From: Lotus japonicus
Taxonomy: Eukaryota; Streptophyta; Magnoliopsida; Fabales; Fabaceae
Length of the DNA stretch: 64,000 nucleotides
Assembly (NCBI RefSeq): GCF_012489685.1
Contig: NC_080043.1
Coordinates: forward strand, 46,887,127-46,951,126
Direction: 5' to 3'
Under the pieces are notes generated by a model. It ran no database searches and was not told the origin of the DNA. It was given only the letters and a program-made list of their open reading frames with translations. The translations under genes and the position numbers were made by a program. Shown in pieces: positions 1 through 8,535 of the stretch; within the stretch, counting starts at the first letter, position 1, and the number at the start of each line of letters is the position of its first letter.

Positions 1-310
1 AACGATTGTGATATATGGAAAAAGAGAAGTTCTAACATTTCTCTGAAGATTTTTGGAATTAACTGCCATCGTGCCTAAAAGTGAAAATTAGCTATATACT
101 AGGGTTTCTGACCTAGGTTTAAGCGTAAAACGTTCGTGCTATAACTTTTATCGATCATAATGCAATCCTTGAACTTTTCCTGAACTTTCTCCTTCATAAA
201 TATATTTCATTTGACAAACTCTTGTTCAGGTTTCCTTTCACAATACATCAACCCTAATCGTGAATAAGATTTTATTCACTAAGCATAAGCTTAAAAACTT
301 GGGTCTTACA
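1..310 (-). mobile_element. Ty3/gypsy LTR fragment, 5'-terminal part
   Basis: Reverse complement of the first ~310 bases of the long gypsy LTR also seen at 8536 and 26943. It ends on the plus strand with CTTGGGTCTTACA, the inverted form of the LTR start TGTAAGACCCAAG. The rest of the LTR lies left of the window. It abuts the interior of a different, diverged LTR at 311, so this element probably inserted into that LTR. No coding capacity is seen. Confidence 0.8.
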
Positions 311-1068
311 GCTCTCGGCCACTCTTGGGAGAAAATGAGAAATTTCTCATTTTTTCCCTTTTTATAGGTGAGGGGAAAATCCGAAAAATCGATGTTTCGC
401 GGTTCTGGTCGTTTTGGTACTTTCGTCTGCTGATAAAAATTGAGTATTCGGCGACAGAATGTGGAAACTCAAATCAAGGTTCATTTAATTGAGGAAAACG
501 TCTCAAAGACGGTGTGAGTCGATTTACGCCGAAAAACTACTTTTTGCAGTCGAAGTCGGATAAAGAAACTACCTTCAGGAAAAATATCACAAACGTCGAA
601 AGGAATGAGGCAACAGGGATGGAAACTTTGTTAGAAGCTCCGAATAGAAAAACTCTTCATTCAGGGTCTTAATTAAAGTCCCCGAGAGGTTAAAGGCTAG
701 CTTAGGCAGACTTCCGGGAAGCGAAACCTAACAAGCGTATAGTCCAGGGCTCCGTATCGGAAAGCTGGTCATGGGAAAAATACTCAGAGGTTCTTATTCT
801 CTCTTTAATTCTTAAATTCTCTTAAATAGTGCTCTAGGAGCGGATATAGCCTTTTTCAGACACTCTCGACCTTAGTCGGGTGCAAATATGGCTCGTGCTA
901 TCAATCAAAATGACTATAGTGTCATCCTTAAACATACTGTGAACTTTCATCTTCTTAACACTAGTCAAAAGGTCAAACACAAGTCATGTTCCACTCACGC
1001 TTACACGGAATCCTATGCGCGAGCTGGAAATTGATTAATTATTTAATTATAAAATCCTAGGTCTTACA
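311..1068 (-). mobile_element. Diverged gypsy LTR fragment
   Basis: Non-coding. The left part resembles the LTR interior around 4000-4880 (a CTCTCGGCCACT stretch, and an AAACTACTTTTTGCAGT stretch near 535-550), but it is strongly diverged. The right end is CCTAGGTCTTACA, matching an LTR start of TGTAAGACC type on the minus strand. I read it as a relative of the 4 kb LTR family that is older than its neighbours. The left boundary is set by the fragment at 1-310. Confidence 0.6.
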
Positions 1069-1295
1069 GAGAAGTTCGGGAAGGTGGAAAGACTGTTTAT
1101 TTCGAGAAGCATCCGACGAAGGAGACGTTTCAAATTTGGTTTCGTCAGGTTTCAGGTCAAGCAAGAAGGACTGAAAGCGATTGCAGAGCTACACCAGAAG
1201 AGATTCAATGGTGTCTATTTAACAATGAAGATTGCCAGATTTCCGAAACAAAGATCTAACAGAAGCTGGGAAAAGAGCAGGCATAGAAAAGAGAA
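1069..1295 (+). pseudogene. LINE ORF1 fragment with RNA-recognition motif
   Basis: The plus-strand translation contains FGKVERLFISRSIRRR followed by KFGFVRF, which matches the RNP1 signature of an RRM, then a basic run ending near 1295. RRMs of this type sit at the N-terminus of ORF1 in one group of plant L1-like LINEs. Both ends are cut: an LTR end lies at 1068 and an LTR start at 1296, so no genuine start or stop codon remains. The LINE body at 6255-8263 is on the same strand and carries the expected downstream parts, so the two pieces may be one LINE split by later insertions. That link is an inference. Confidence 0.6.
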
Positions 1296-1779
1296 TGTAA
1301 CACCCCGATTTCGGTGGCGTCACTTTAGTAACCAAAAGAAATACTTAAGCGGAAAAATGTGAATTATTTTTTTTTCGATAATATGATTAAAGACAGAAAC
1401 ATTAAACATCTCAACGAAAGATAAAAGAAACTAATATACATCTACATATATATACATGCCCAGCTAATACCAACCACGTCGCGAGTAACCTCCAGCGACG
1501 GGTGACAAAAAGAAAGTAACGCCCGAAGGCAATATGTACAAACCAAGGTAAAACCTGTGTCCGCAACACCCTACCTCAAAAACTGAGAACAAATTGGCCC
1601 AGCGGCCTAAGAAAAGACCTCCTAAGTCCAACCAGCTCTCTGTGATCTCCATAAGAAAACCACACAAAAAGCTACCGGCAGGAAACTACCCTGTCCCAAA
1701 ACTGAAAGCATGACGGTCAGAGCATCGACACTACTCCTACACTAATCCCAACTCGAGGAGCCCACACTAGCACTCGATC

Positions 1780-2259
1780 CTACATGCTAGCGCGGTCGTA
1801 GTCCGAATCTACATCCAGGACGACTAAGTCGACATACACAACACTACCCTCTCTATCCACCCGGATGCGCTCCAGCATTGGTCTCTCGGGCTCGGGGCCC
1901 GGACCAGGATCCTCGATGACAGCAGCAGCAAACGAACTGGACTCCGTCGAAGTCCCACCCACTGGCACCTCCTCAGAGGGGTCCTCATCATCCGAAGATG
2001 ATGGTGGTGGTGGTGGTCCTCCCAAGCCGGGTCCACAATGCACGCCGGGCGGCAAGTTGAAGCTCACTATGTGTCTCCTCATGACCCCCTCCGTCAAGCG
2101 TCCGAATCGGTCAACACGGTCCTCCATGATCCGACCGGTGTAGGTCGCACGGTGGCCTATGGGGTCGACCACCCATGCACCTGGGTCGTCCTGGTCAAGC
2201 ATCTCGAACCTGGTCCCCCCCGAGGGGCTGACCATCGTAAACCAATCCGCCATACTCAT
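1780..2259 (-). CDS. LTR-encoded 159-residue protein, function unknown
   Basis: I chose the start at MSMADWF because this Met is shared with the copies at 38908 and 60096; an in-frame Met ten codons upstream (2289) is also possible. I do not recognise the family. Visible parts: a conserved N-terminal half (WFTMV, DQDDPG, WVVDP), a proline run followed by a Ser/Asp/Glu stretch near residues 81-97, and a C-terminal VDLVVLD followed by acidic residues, which resembles a SUMO-interacting motif. The copy at 38908-39387 has exactly the same length without gaps and about 76% identical residues. Over the central 33 codons I find 12 synonymous and no amino-acid-changing differences, so the reading frame has been selected. 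It lies just downstream of the predicted LTR TATA box, hence in R/U5 ahead of gag. Confidence 0.7.
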   Translation of the reverse strand: MSMADWFTMVSPSGGTRFEMLDQDDPGAWVVDPIGHRATYTGRIMEDRVDRFGRLTEGVMRRHIVSFNLPPGVHCGPGLGGPPPPPSSSDDEDPSEEVPVGGTSTESSSFAAAVIEDPGPGPEPERPMLERIRVDREGSVVYVDLVVLDVDSDYDRASM

Positions 2260-2340
2260 CTGACAATGGCGTAGTCCGCCCAAACACACACAGAAGACGC
2301 GAGGGTCAACTCCAAAGAATTATATAAATAATAAAACCAG

Positions 2341-2352
2341 ATATATATAGGA
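2341..2352 (-). promoter_or_regulatory. TATA box of the gypsy LTR promoter
   Basis: The minus strand reads CCTATATATATCTGG here. The expected transcription start about 30 bases downstream would lie near 2310, placing the first ATG of the LTR ORF (2289 or 2259) close to the cap. Shorter equivalents occur in the element D LTRs near 47866-47900 and 55738-55772. Assignment is by motif and position only. Confidence 0.5.
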
Positions 2353-2937
2353 TAATAATTATTAGCCTTTCAGGCCTAGAAGTTTAGGGATAACATCCTA
2401 GGGTTGCATGTATCACAATGAATATAAAAGATCATAATAACAATTAGCATGCCTCAAATAGGATAAACAAGTACCAATCACACTCAGCAACTAAGTCAGA
2501 ATGTATGTTGCATGAAATGCAATGCTGGTTGACAAGATGCATTCCGGAAGAAAGGATGGACATCAACGAGACGGCCCTAACACCAGCCACGGTGGGTACC
2601 TTCCTGCTCGCGTGTCTCTTACACCACACAAAAGTAGTCAGATCAGCAGTGAACCCGTAGGTCTGCCATTCCGTCTGCTACTAAGGACCACCGTAGTGTC
2701 CTAAATATGGAAATCCGAGTCTTATGACCATTTTGGAATCCACCGAGGTCCGGCATCCCACCGTGTATTAACCTCAAAATGAGTGCATGAAAGCAAGTGA
2801 TTAGCCAAACAACGTCTCCGACCTCACTCGACACGTCGCCACGTGTTCTAAATAACTTAAAGTCTCTAAAAGAATACCCTAAGGTAAATGTCGATTCTGC
2901 GACAAAATGAATTAATCAAAAGAAGAAAGAATGTACT

Positions 2938-3180
2938 TTGGAACTCATGGTTCCCGGCTAAACTTTAGATAGCCAATCAATAAACTGCTCATCGAGCGAA
3001 AAGGTACCGAAGTACTTGGAAACTTATAGTCTCCGGCTAAACTTTAGATAGCCAAACATTAAACTGCTCATCGAACGAAAGAGTACGATTGTACTTGGGC
3101 TAAACTTTAGATAGCCAACCAATAACCTGCTCATCGAGCAAAAGAGTATCAACGTACTCAGAAACTTGTAAGTTTCCTCA
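2938..3180 (-). repeat. Imperfect tandem repeat inside gypsy LTR
   Basis: Three degenerate units, each containing GCTAAACTTTAGATAGCCAA followed by a CTGCTCATCGA stretch, at roughly 65-85 base spacing. Two such units recur in the element D LTRs at about 48478-48640 and 56350-56512. AAACTTTAGATAGCC is the best-conserved core. Function is unknown; tandem repeats in U3 are common in plant LTRs. Confidence 0.7.
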
Positions 3181-5320
3181 AAACTTGGACTCGACGACAC
3201 TTCTCATATCTTCCAATCTAATCTTCAAGCTCTAAGCTCTTATCTAAGGTTGTTATCATTGCTCAAGGGTTTTTAGAGATTAATTAATGTCTTATGAATT
3301 TTCCTTGAGAAAATAGGTTTCTTTTAGTCTTATAACGTTCCTATGAGTTTTTAGGGATCCCATAATCCCGAATAATTCCTGAGAAGGTCTCGATCCATTA
3401 AAACATAACAAGGTCCGAACTCCGTTCGTCCTTTCAAAACTCTCTCAAAATCTCATAAAAATTCAGCATGACTTGCCCGTAATCCTCACTTTCCAGAAAC
3501 ATAGGCACGAGTGGAATAGCATAAAATGAAACAGCTCAACCAATAAGCATAAACAGCATATTCCAACACATCCTAAATTAACCATGTAGCACATAGCATG
3601 TGAATCATTTAGCACACAATATCATGGCATCAAGTACTCAACAAGTTCGGCCGAAGCCTCAGAAATCATTTCAGACATTTAGCAATTAGGTGCATAACAC
3701 ATAAATCAAGTCGAATTTCATCGACACCTAGAGCATTATCTAGTAATTCAGAGAGTAGCCCTCACCGGTGGGTCCTCCAGCTTCTTCCTCGCAAGTTCCT
3801 TCACGCTTCTCTCCTTGATTTCCAGGAAACTCCTCAAAAGAAACTTAAGCAAAAATCACAGAAATCAACACAATGAATCAGAAACTCAGCAAACAATAAG
3901 TCCTAGGGTCACACGGAACACTACAAACTCCGTGGTACGACAATCTAACGCGTTAAGACAAGTTTTCGAAAAGTCGGATTTTCCTCCCCTCTTGGTATAG
4001 CTCTCGGCCACTTTCCTTAATTGGGAGGGTCGATTTTTCTTCGATCAAACTTGGTTCCTAGGTTAACATAAGCCGTAACTAAGACGGTTCTAAGCTCGGA
4101 AAAATTTTCGGATCGAAAACTGATACAAGGGTAGTTTGGTCATTATTTTCAGCTCAGAATTTCAAAACTGGATTTTTGAAAAACAAATTGGATGGGGACG
4201 TCAACAACGACATTTATGACAATTAATCCTACTAGCACTAAGCCAAGTCGATAGATTTCAGCTTAAAGGTTGCGACTTTGCCTAAAAATGGGTATTTGGT
4301 GCAAAAATTGATCCCGGCGGCATTTCGTCGACATCTAATCCGCAGAACACGCTCAGGAGCATGCAGGGAATATGTTTAGACACTGAAATCAGCTTATTTG
4401 AACAGTTTTACAAAAAGCTCAAAACTTTGAGCACAGAAAGACATAGAAGAAGTCGACAGAAACGACGATCAGAAGAGAGATATAGTTTACCTACCTCAAG
4501 GTCTTCGATTAGCAACGATCGGTGAAGCAAACGGGCAAGAAACGACGAAGATCAGGATCCTCTCTTTCTCTCTTGGAGCTCGCGGGTTTGGGGAGGGAAA
4601 TGGGTAGTTTTTTTGCAAAAAAATCTAATTTTCGAGCTATTTATAGGTTTTGGAAAATGCGGAAAAATGATTTTTTCGCTATTCCGATTTTTCCTGCGCG
4701 TTCCTCTGCGAATTCTAAGATAGGTTCTGGCGACAGAATTCCAGAACTCAAAACAGGATTCTTGGAATTAAACCAAATGATCCAAAGTCGGCATGAGTCG
4801 GTGTAAGTCGGTTTATCCCGAAAAACTACTTTTTGCTGTGATCGTCGGAAGGGAAAACTTCCTTCTGAGGAAAGATTAGAAATCACGAGAGAAATAGGAG
4901 AGCGCTGGTGGAATCTTCATTTGAAGCTCCGAATAGAAAAAGTCTTCATCGTCTGTCGATCTTAGGTTTCTCGAACTATCAGGGATTCCGTTTCGGCAAT
5001 CTTCCAAGAATTGGAGTTTGACGTTCGTACCTTCCAGGGTTTCGCATCGAAATAATTGTTTATAGACGAAAAAGAGAAGTTCTAACATTTCTCTGAAGAT
5101 TTTTGGAATTAGTTTCCACCGTGTCCCAACGTGTAAATTAACTATTAACTAAAACCTTTGACCTAGGATTAGGCGTAGGTTAGTCGTGCTATAACTCTTA
5201 TCGGTTTTTCGATAAAATTCTTGGACTTTTCTTGAACCTTTTTCCTTCACAAATTTATTTTAATCAAATAAACTCTTTTATTTTATTCACTTATCCAAAG
5301 CTTAAAACTTGGGCCTTACA

Positions 5321-5541
5321 GGTACAGAACCAAGGCTATATCTTTGAGCTTATTCTCCTTCAACTCTTTCTTTTGTGCTGCAGTGAGAGCTGAAGTATCT
5401 GCAGGAGCAATATATCCTTCTTCAACAACATCCCAATAGTCTTGGCAGCAAAAATATGTCTTCATTTTTGCACTCCAATAATCATAGTTTTCCCCATTGA
5501 AAATAGGGATAGAGATAGATGAAGGTTGGGTGATGTTGGCC
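5321..5541 (-). pseudogene. Ty1/copia Gag N-terminal fragment
   Basis: The minus-strand ORF begins MANITQPSSISIPIFNGENY and continues with YWSAKMKTYF and a DYWDVVEEGY segment. This is the typical N-terminus of copia Gag proteins (DUF4219/UBN2 type). The frame is cut after about 73 codons, where the 4.0 kb gypsy LTR begins (5320), so everything downstream of early gag is missing. The start codon lies about 120 bases downstream of a primer-binding site on the same strand, as expected for gag. Family assignment is good; no function remains. Confidence 0.8.
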
Positions 5542-5661
5542 ATAGATTAGAAAAAATTATAGATGTGGGTTAAAAGTGCAAGGTAATTTTTAGTGGTAGT
5601 TGGGATAGTTTTGAAATAAAAGGGAGGTAATATAACTACGTCCAATATAAGATCGAACGTA

Positions 5662-5673
5662 GCTCTGATACCA
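5662..5673 (-). other. Primer-binding site of the truncated copia element
   Basis: The plus strand reads GCTCTGATACCA, the complement of TGGTATCAGAGC. This matches the 3' end of plant initiator tRNA-Met. It lies one base inside the LTR end at 5675, upstream of the gag fragment on the same strand. Confidence 0.85.
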
Positions 5674-5674
5674 C

Positions 5675-5970
5675 TGATAATAGTTGAATTGATAGACTAG
5701 ATAGGAAATGATGGTTTTGGGATGGAGTTGAGATATTAGAACAAATGGAATATGAAAAGAACCGTGTTAGTGATGGATACAATTATACAATAGTAACAGA
5801 CTTGAAGCTTTCTGGCTTGATCCTCAAATGACATGTACATGCCTATTTATAGGCTCAATTCACCGACCTCAATGGTGGTGAATTATTTTAGTTCTTTCTA
5901 GAGTTTTCAGGATAGTTTAGTATCTCTATAATTCTAGGCTTTTCTATCATAACCATACACATCATCTCCA
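5675..5970 (-). mobile_element. Copia 5' LTR (about 296 bp)
   Basis: It runs from TGATAATAG next to the primer-binding site to a CA at about 5970, so the minus-strand LTR would read TGGAGATG...TATTATCA. A TATA-like CTATAAATAGG on the minus strand at about 5843-5852 supports a U3 promoter. The outer boundary is inferred from the TG...CA rule and the change into TRIM-like sequence at about 5978; no second LTR is present to confirm it. Confidence 0.6.
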
Positions 5971-5977
5971 AGAGAAT

Positions 5978-6254
5978 TCTATAAAGTTGCGCCCTCACTA
6001 ACAGCAATTGCTTTTGGCGTAGTGGTAAGCGCTTGATCCAATAAGTGGTATCAAAGCAAGGTCATGGGTTCGAATCCCCCGGCTAACACTGGGGGGGAGA
6101 TTGTTGGATTTATTAATCCAGCGTCACCCTTAGGATTCGATGGGCTTAACATCCCACCCCATGACGCTTAACATCGCAGCCCCTTAAAGACTCTGTGCTA
6201 TAAGGAAATAAAGTTGTGCCCTCACTAACAGCGTAGTGGTAAGCGCTTGATCCA
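5978..6254 (+). mobile_element. TRIM-like miniature LTR element, 5' LTR truncated
   Basis: A ~60 bp partial repeat (5980-6040, GCCCTCACTAACAGC ... GCGCTTGATCCA) recurs at 6210-6254. Between the copies lie a primer-binding-site-like TGGTATCAAAGC (6046-6057) and a purine tract GGGGGGGAGA (6091-6100) directly before TGTTGGATTTATT (6102). This is the order LTR-PBS-PPT-LTR with no coding room, the hallmark of TRIMs; the 3' LTR would be 6102-6254 (153 bp). The interior also holds GGTTCGAATCC (6067-6077), a perfect tRNA-type B box, so a tRNA-derived SINE is the alternative. The PBS/PPT geometry favours TRIM. Confidence 0.6.
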
Positions 6255-6275
6255 ATAGAATTTGACAAGCTATGC

Positions 6276-7020
6276 ATGGAATACCCCTTGGAAGATGACT
6301 ATGGTACCTCTGATTCTTCGCTCTTTAAAAATTGTTCACCGGAAAAATCTTGGGTAGAAAATTCCTTTGCTGATGACTCACTGGCGATGATCGGAAAATT
6401 ATCCCCGGTGGAAGAGGAGGCATCGGAGACTGGGGGGATCGCGAACGTTGGCGGTGCATCGGGGAGTGTATTTTTAAATCATTACGCATGCTCAAGAGTT
6501 AATGAGGTGAGAGGCTCGAGAGAATTGAGTATAATTGACGGTTGGACTTATCAATTTAATTGGAGACAAATGGTGGAGAAGGCTGAATTTTTGAATTTGA
6601 GTATTACAGCATCGAAGCAGAATTCAAGTGACACAGTATTGAAAGTGCGAATACCAACTGAAGGGTGGAATTTAATTTGGTACGGATGCAATTTTCCAAT
6701 TGTACCCTCATTCCTTTTGGGAATATATGACCCAGCTAATTTCAACCGGGATGGAAATAACATCACAAAGCCATGGGCAACCCTTTTAACTAATGAAGGA
6801 CCAAACTTAGCAATTGCCGAACCTTGTGGGCCCAACAATTGCCTCGCTTCAAGCTGCTGCAGAAAGTACTGGGTCTGGAGGTTATATTACCAGGGCGACG
6901 AAAGCTTGGTTCTTGTGCAAACCGGCTGGACTTTCTTTCCCAGGAAGCGACGAAGACGCATTCAGGGGCTTTGCTGCAGAATTGGAAGAAGATAATCCGA
7001 GGAATCTACCAGGTCAGTGA
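6276..7020 (+). pseudogene. LINE ORF1 C-terminal region
   Basis: A plus-strand frame is open from 6276 to about 6840 and begins MEYPLEDDYGTSDSS. It is acidic and Ser-rich early, then holds a conserved-looking segment (LNLSITASKQN ... VRIPTEGWNLIWYG). After a frame change near 6840-6890 the reading continues as YITRATKAWFLCKPAGLSFP and SDEDAFRGFAAELEE, ending at TGA 7018-7020. The last segment matches the minus-strand LINE fragment at 8264-8535 (SRAKKAWFLAKYAGMSFP), which supports the frame change. The ORF1 stop and the ORF2 ATG overlap as TGATG. Role in the family: nucleic-acid-binding ORF1 protein. Confidence 0.6.
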
Positions 7021-7454
7021 TGGGCAGATTTCACAGGTGGCTCTCGTGGAATGTAAGAGGGCTTGGAAGCGCCGAGTTAAGAAGATCAGTGAGGGACGCA
7101 ATTTAGAAGGCAAAGCTGAAATAATGCCTCATTCAGGAGACAAAGCTGGATGAGAATAATCGAAGAATTGCGGAAAATTTGGCGAGCTCCCTCAATTTGC
7201 AGTTTGAATTTGTTCCTGCTATTGGGAGTGTTGGTGGGCTCATCTCGTGCTGGGATTCATCATCTATTATTGTAGAAGATATTCTAAAAGATCTCTGTTT
7301 CTTATTGCTGTTCGCAAAGGTCCAGTCTATTTCAGGTCAGGTAGCGTTTGGTATTATTTACTGTTTTTCTCAAAGAACATTGGCCTTGGCTTTTCTTTTG
7401 AAGCTGGGGTATTTGCTATCTTTGAAGCTCTCAAGTTATGCCATCAAAACTTGA
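7020..7454 (+). pseudogene. LINE ORF2 N-terminus, AP-endonuclease domain
   Basis: From ATG 7020 the frame reads MGRFHRWLSWNVRGLGSAEL. SWNVRGLG is the first endonuclease motif of plant L1-like ORF2. After an in-frame stop near 7090 the same domain continues with QETKLDENN and GGLISCWDSSS, the next two hallmarks of the domain. Reading is lost after about 7300. In functional elements this domain nicks the target DNA for target-primed reverse transcription. Stops and the missing RT domain show that it is dead. Confidence 0.7.
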
Positions 7455-7554
7455 TTCACAACATCATCATCTCACTCTAGCTGTTAATTAGGTTAATCAT
7501 ACCAGTGATAGGCCCTGGAAATTGCAGAATGTACTGAATCAAATATACCCTGGT

Positions 7555-7640
7555 GTTTTGCCTGGAAGTTCGTCATATTTATAGAGAAGCAAACACCTCT
7601 GCAGATATACTGCCAAATATGGGTCTATTAAACCAAATGA
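7555..7640 (+). pseudogene. LINE ORF2 C-terminal RNase H-like remnant
   Basis: The frame containing IRHIYREANTSADILPNMGL resembles the conserved C-terminal end of the RNase H domain found in plant LINEs (pattern HIYREANxxAD followed by NxG). It follows the endonuclease segment after only a few hundred bases, where a functional element would have more than 2 kb of RT in between. The call rests on one short motif. Confidence 0.5.
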
Positions 7641-8263
7641 TTTGTATTACTTAAATAACAATGTGTGACACTTATTTGAAGATTTCCTTGCAGTGAAATT
7701 TGGAGTATATCGGGCATCCTAAGGAAGTCGTGAAGAGTTACAGGCTGCAGGACTTATTTTCTCTTGTGAAGACTAATATACTATGGATATTGACATGCTC
7801 TGGATTAGCTTGGAAGACGTGAATGCCTCTAGTCTATTAAATTTTCAAGTGAAGGCTTTTAATTGCTATTCCAGTGAGCTGCTTGATTGTCATAGGCATG
7901 TAATTTCAATATGCTTTGGTGAATAGACTTTGATATATCTTATGATGCTGGTTTTGCTGCATAATTGCATTCTGTTCACTTGTAGCAACTATTATATTTA
8001 AAGCCCAGCATTTGTAAGTGCTTTTGGTGTTGGCTTGTGTTCGAGCACTCTTTTTCCTCCTTAGGGTTTTTCCCACTGGGTTTTTCCTATAGAGGTTTTA
8101 ATGAGGCTCCTTCACTAGCTTTTCTTTTCACCAAATTAGCTGGTTTTTTTTAGGACATTGAGTTGTCTTCTTTGTCCGTTAGATAATCTACATGAGAGGA
8201 TTGTTCTCATGATATTTTGTTTTATTAATGCAATCTTCTTGTTCTCGAAAAAAAAAAAAAAAA

Positions 8264-8535
8264 CCTAGCGGATAGAAGGAAAATTTTCTTTAAGTTCCGC
8301 AGCCAACCCGCGAATGACATCTTCATCACTACCCGGAAAAGACATGCCTGCGTACTTAGCCAGAAACCAAGCCTTCTTAGCACGCGTGAAATACGGGCCG
8401 AGAGGAGAGGGGGACTAGACGACTGCGGCACAGCTGCGAGATCCAAACTCCCCGAATTACGAGGACGTCCCCTAGGCCTACGAGAGCTCTCCAAGCCACT
8501 CTTCGCCTGTTTAGCCCGCTTCGGACGACCACCAG
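8264..8535 (-). pseudogene. Second LINE, ORF1 C-terminal fragment (part 1)
   Basis: The minus strand reads a frame ending with the segment SRAKKAWFLAKYAGMSFP, then GSDEDVIRGLAAELKENFPS and a stop near 8268. It resembles the ORF1 end of the plus-strand LINE at about 6890-7018. Upstream in the same frame are RPRGRP and GGRPKRAK, AT-hook-like basic stretches. The frame continues without loss at 30779-30979 once element A and one copy of its ACCAG duplication are removed, which confirms that element A inserted here. The LINE lies head-on against the plus-strand LINE that ends at 8263. Confidence 0.7.

Larger units (their letters stand above)
1296..5320 (-). mobile_element. Long (4.0 kb) Ty3/gypsy LTR, solo-like
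   Basis: The plus strand starts TGTAACACCCCGATTTC and ends CTTGGGCCTTACA. These are the inverted termini of the LTR family found complete at 47226-50800, 55097-58672 and 26943-30773. No primer-binding site follows its 3' end and no polypurine tract precedes its 5' end, so it stands alone. The flanking pentamers differ (GAGAA left, GGTAC right), so it is not a clean solo LTR; one flank was probably deleted or recombined. It carries the LTR-encoded ORF at 1780-2259, a TATA box at 2341-2352 and a short repeat array at 2938-3180. The remainder is non-coding. Confidence 0.8.
6255..8263 (+). mobile_element. L1-like LINE, internally deleted, with poly(A) tail
   Basis: It contains, in order, an ORF1 C-terminal part, the start of ORF2 (endonuclease), a jump to an RNase H-like C-terminus (about 7560-7640), a 3' UTR and a run of 16 A at 8248-8263. 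The central reverse transcriptase is absent. A full L1-like LINE is several kb longer, so this is a deletion derivative. It may be the 3' half of the LINE whose RRM piece is at 1069-1295. Bases 7660-8247 show no ORF and are read as 3' UTR. Confidence 0.75.

Noticed and set aside
1069..1295. A host RRM protein gene
   Set aside because: The RRM is of the kind found in LINE ORF1, has no intact frame beyond the fragment, and is bounded by LTR ends on both sides.
1296..5320. Clean solo LTR with target-site duplication
   Set aside because: Flanking pentamers GAGAA and GGTAC do not match; one side must have been rearranged.
6005..6080. A functional tRNA gene
   Set aside because: B-box and A-box-like words are present, but no cloverleaf can be drawn and the segment lies inside a repeated, LTR-like structure.
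8264..8535. Host AT-hook or chromatin protein gene (GGRPKRAK, RPRGRP)
   Set aside because: The following residues match the ORF1 end of the neighbouring LINE, so the basic stretch belongs to a LINE ORF1.
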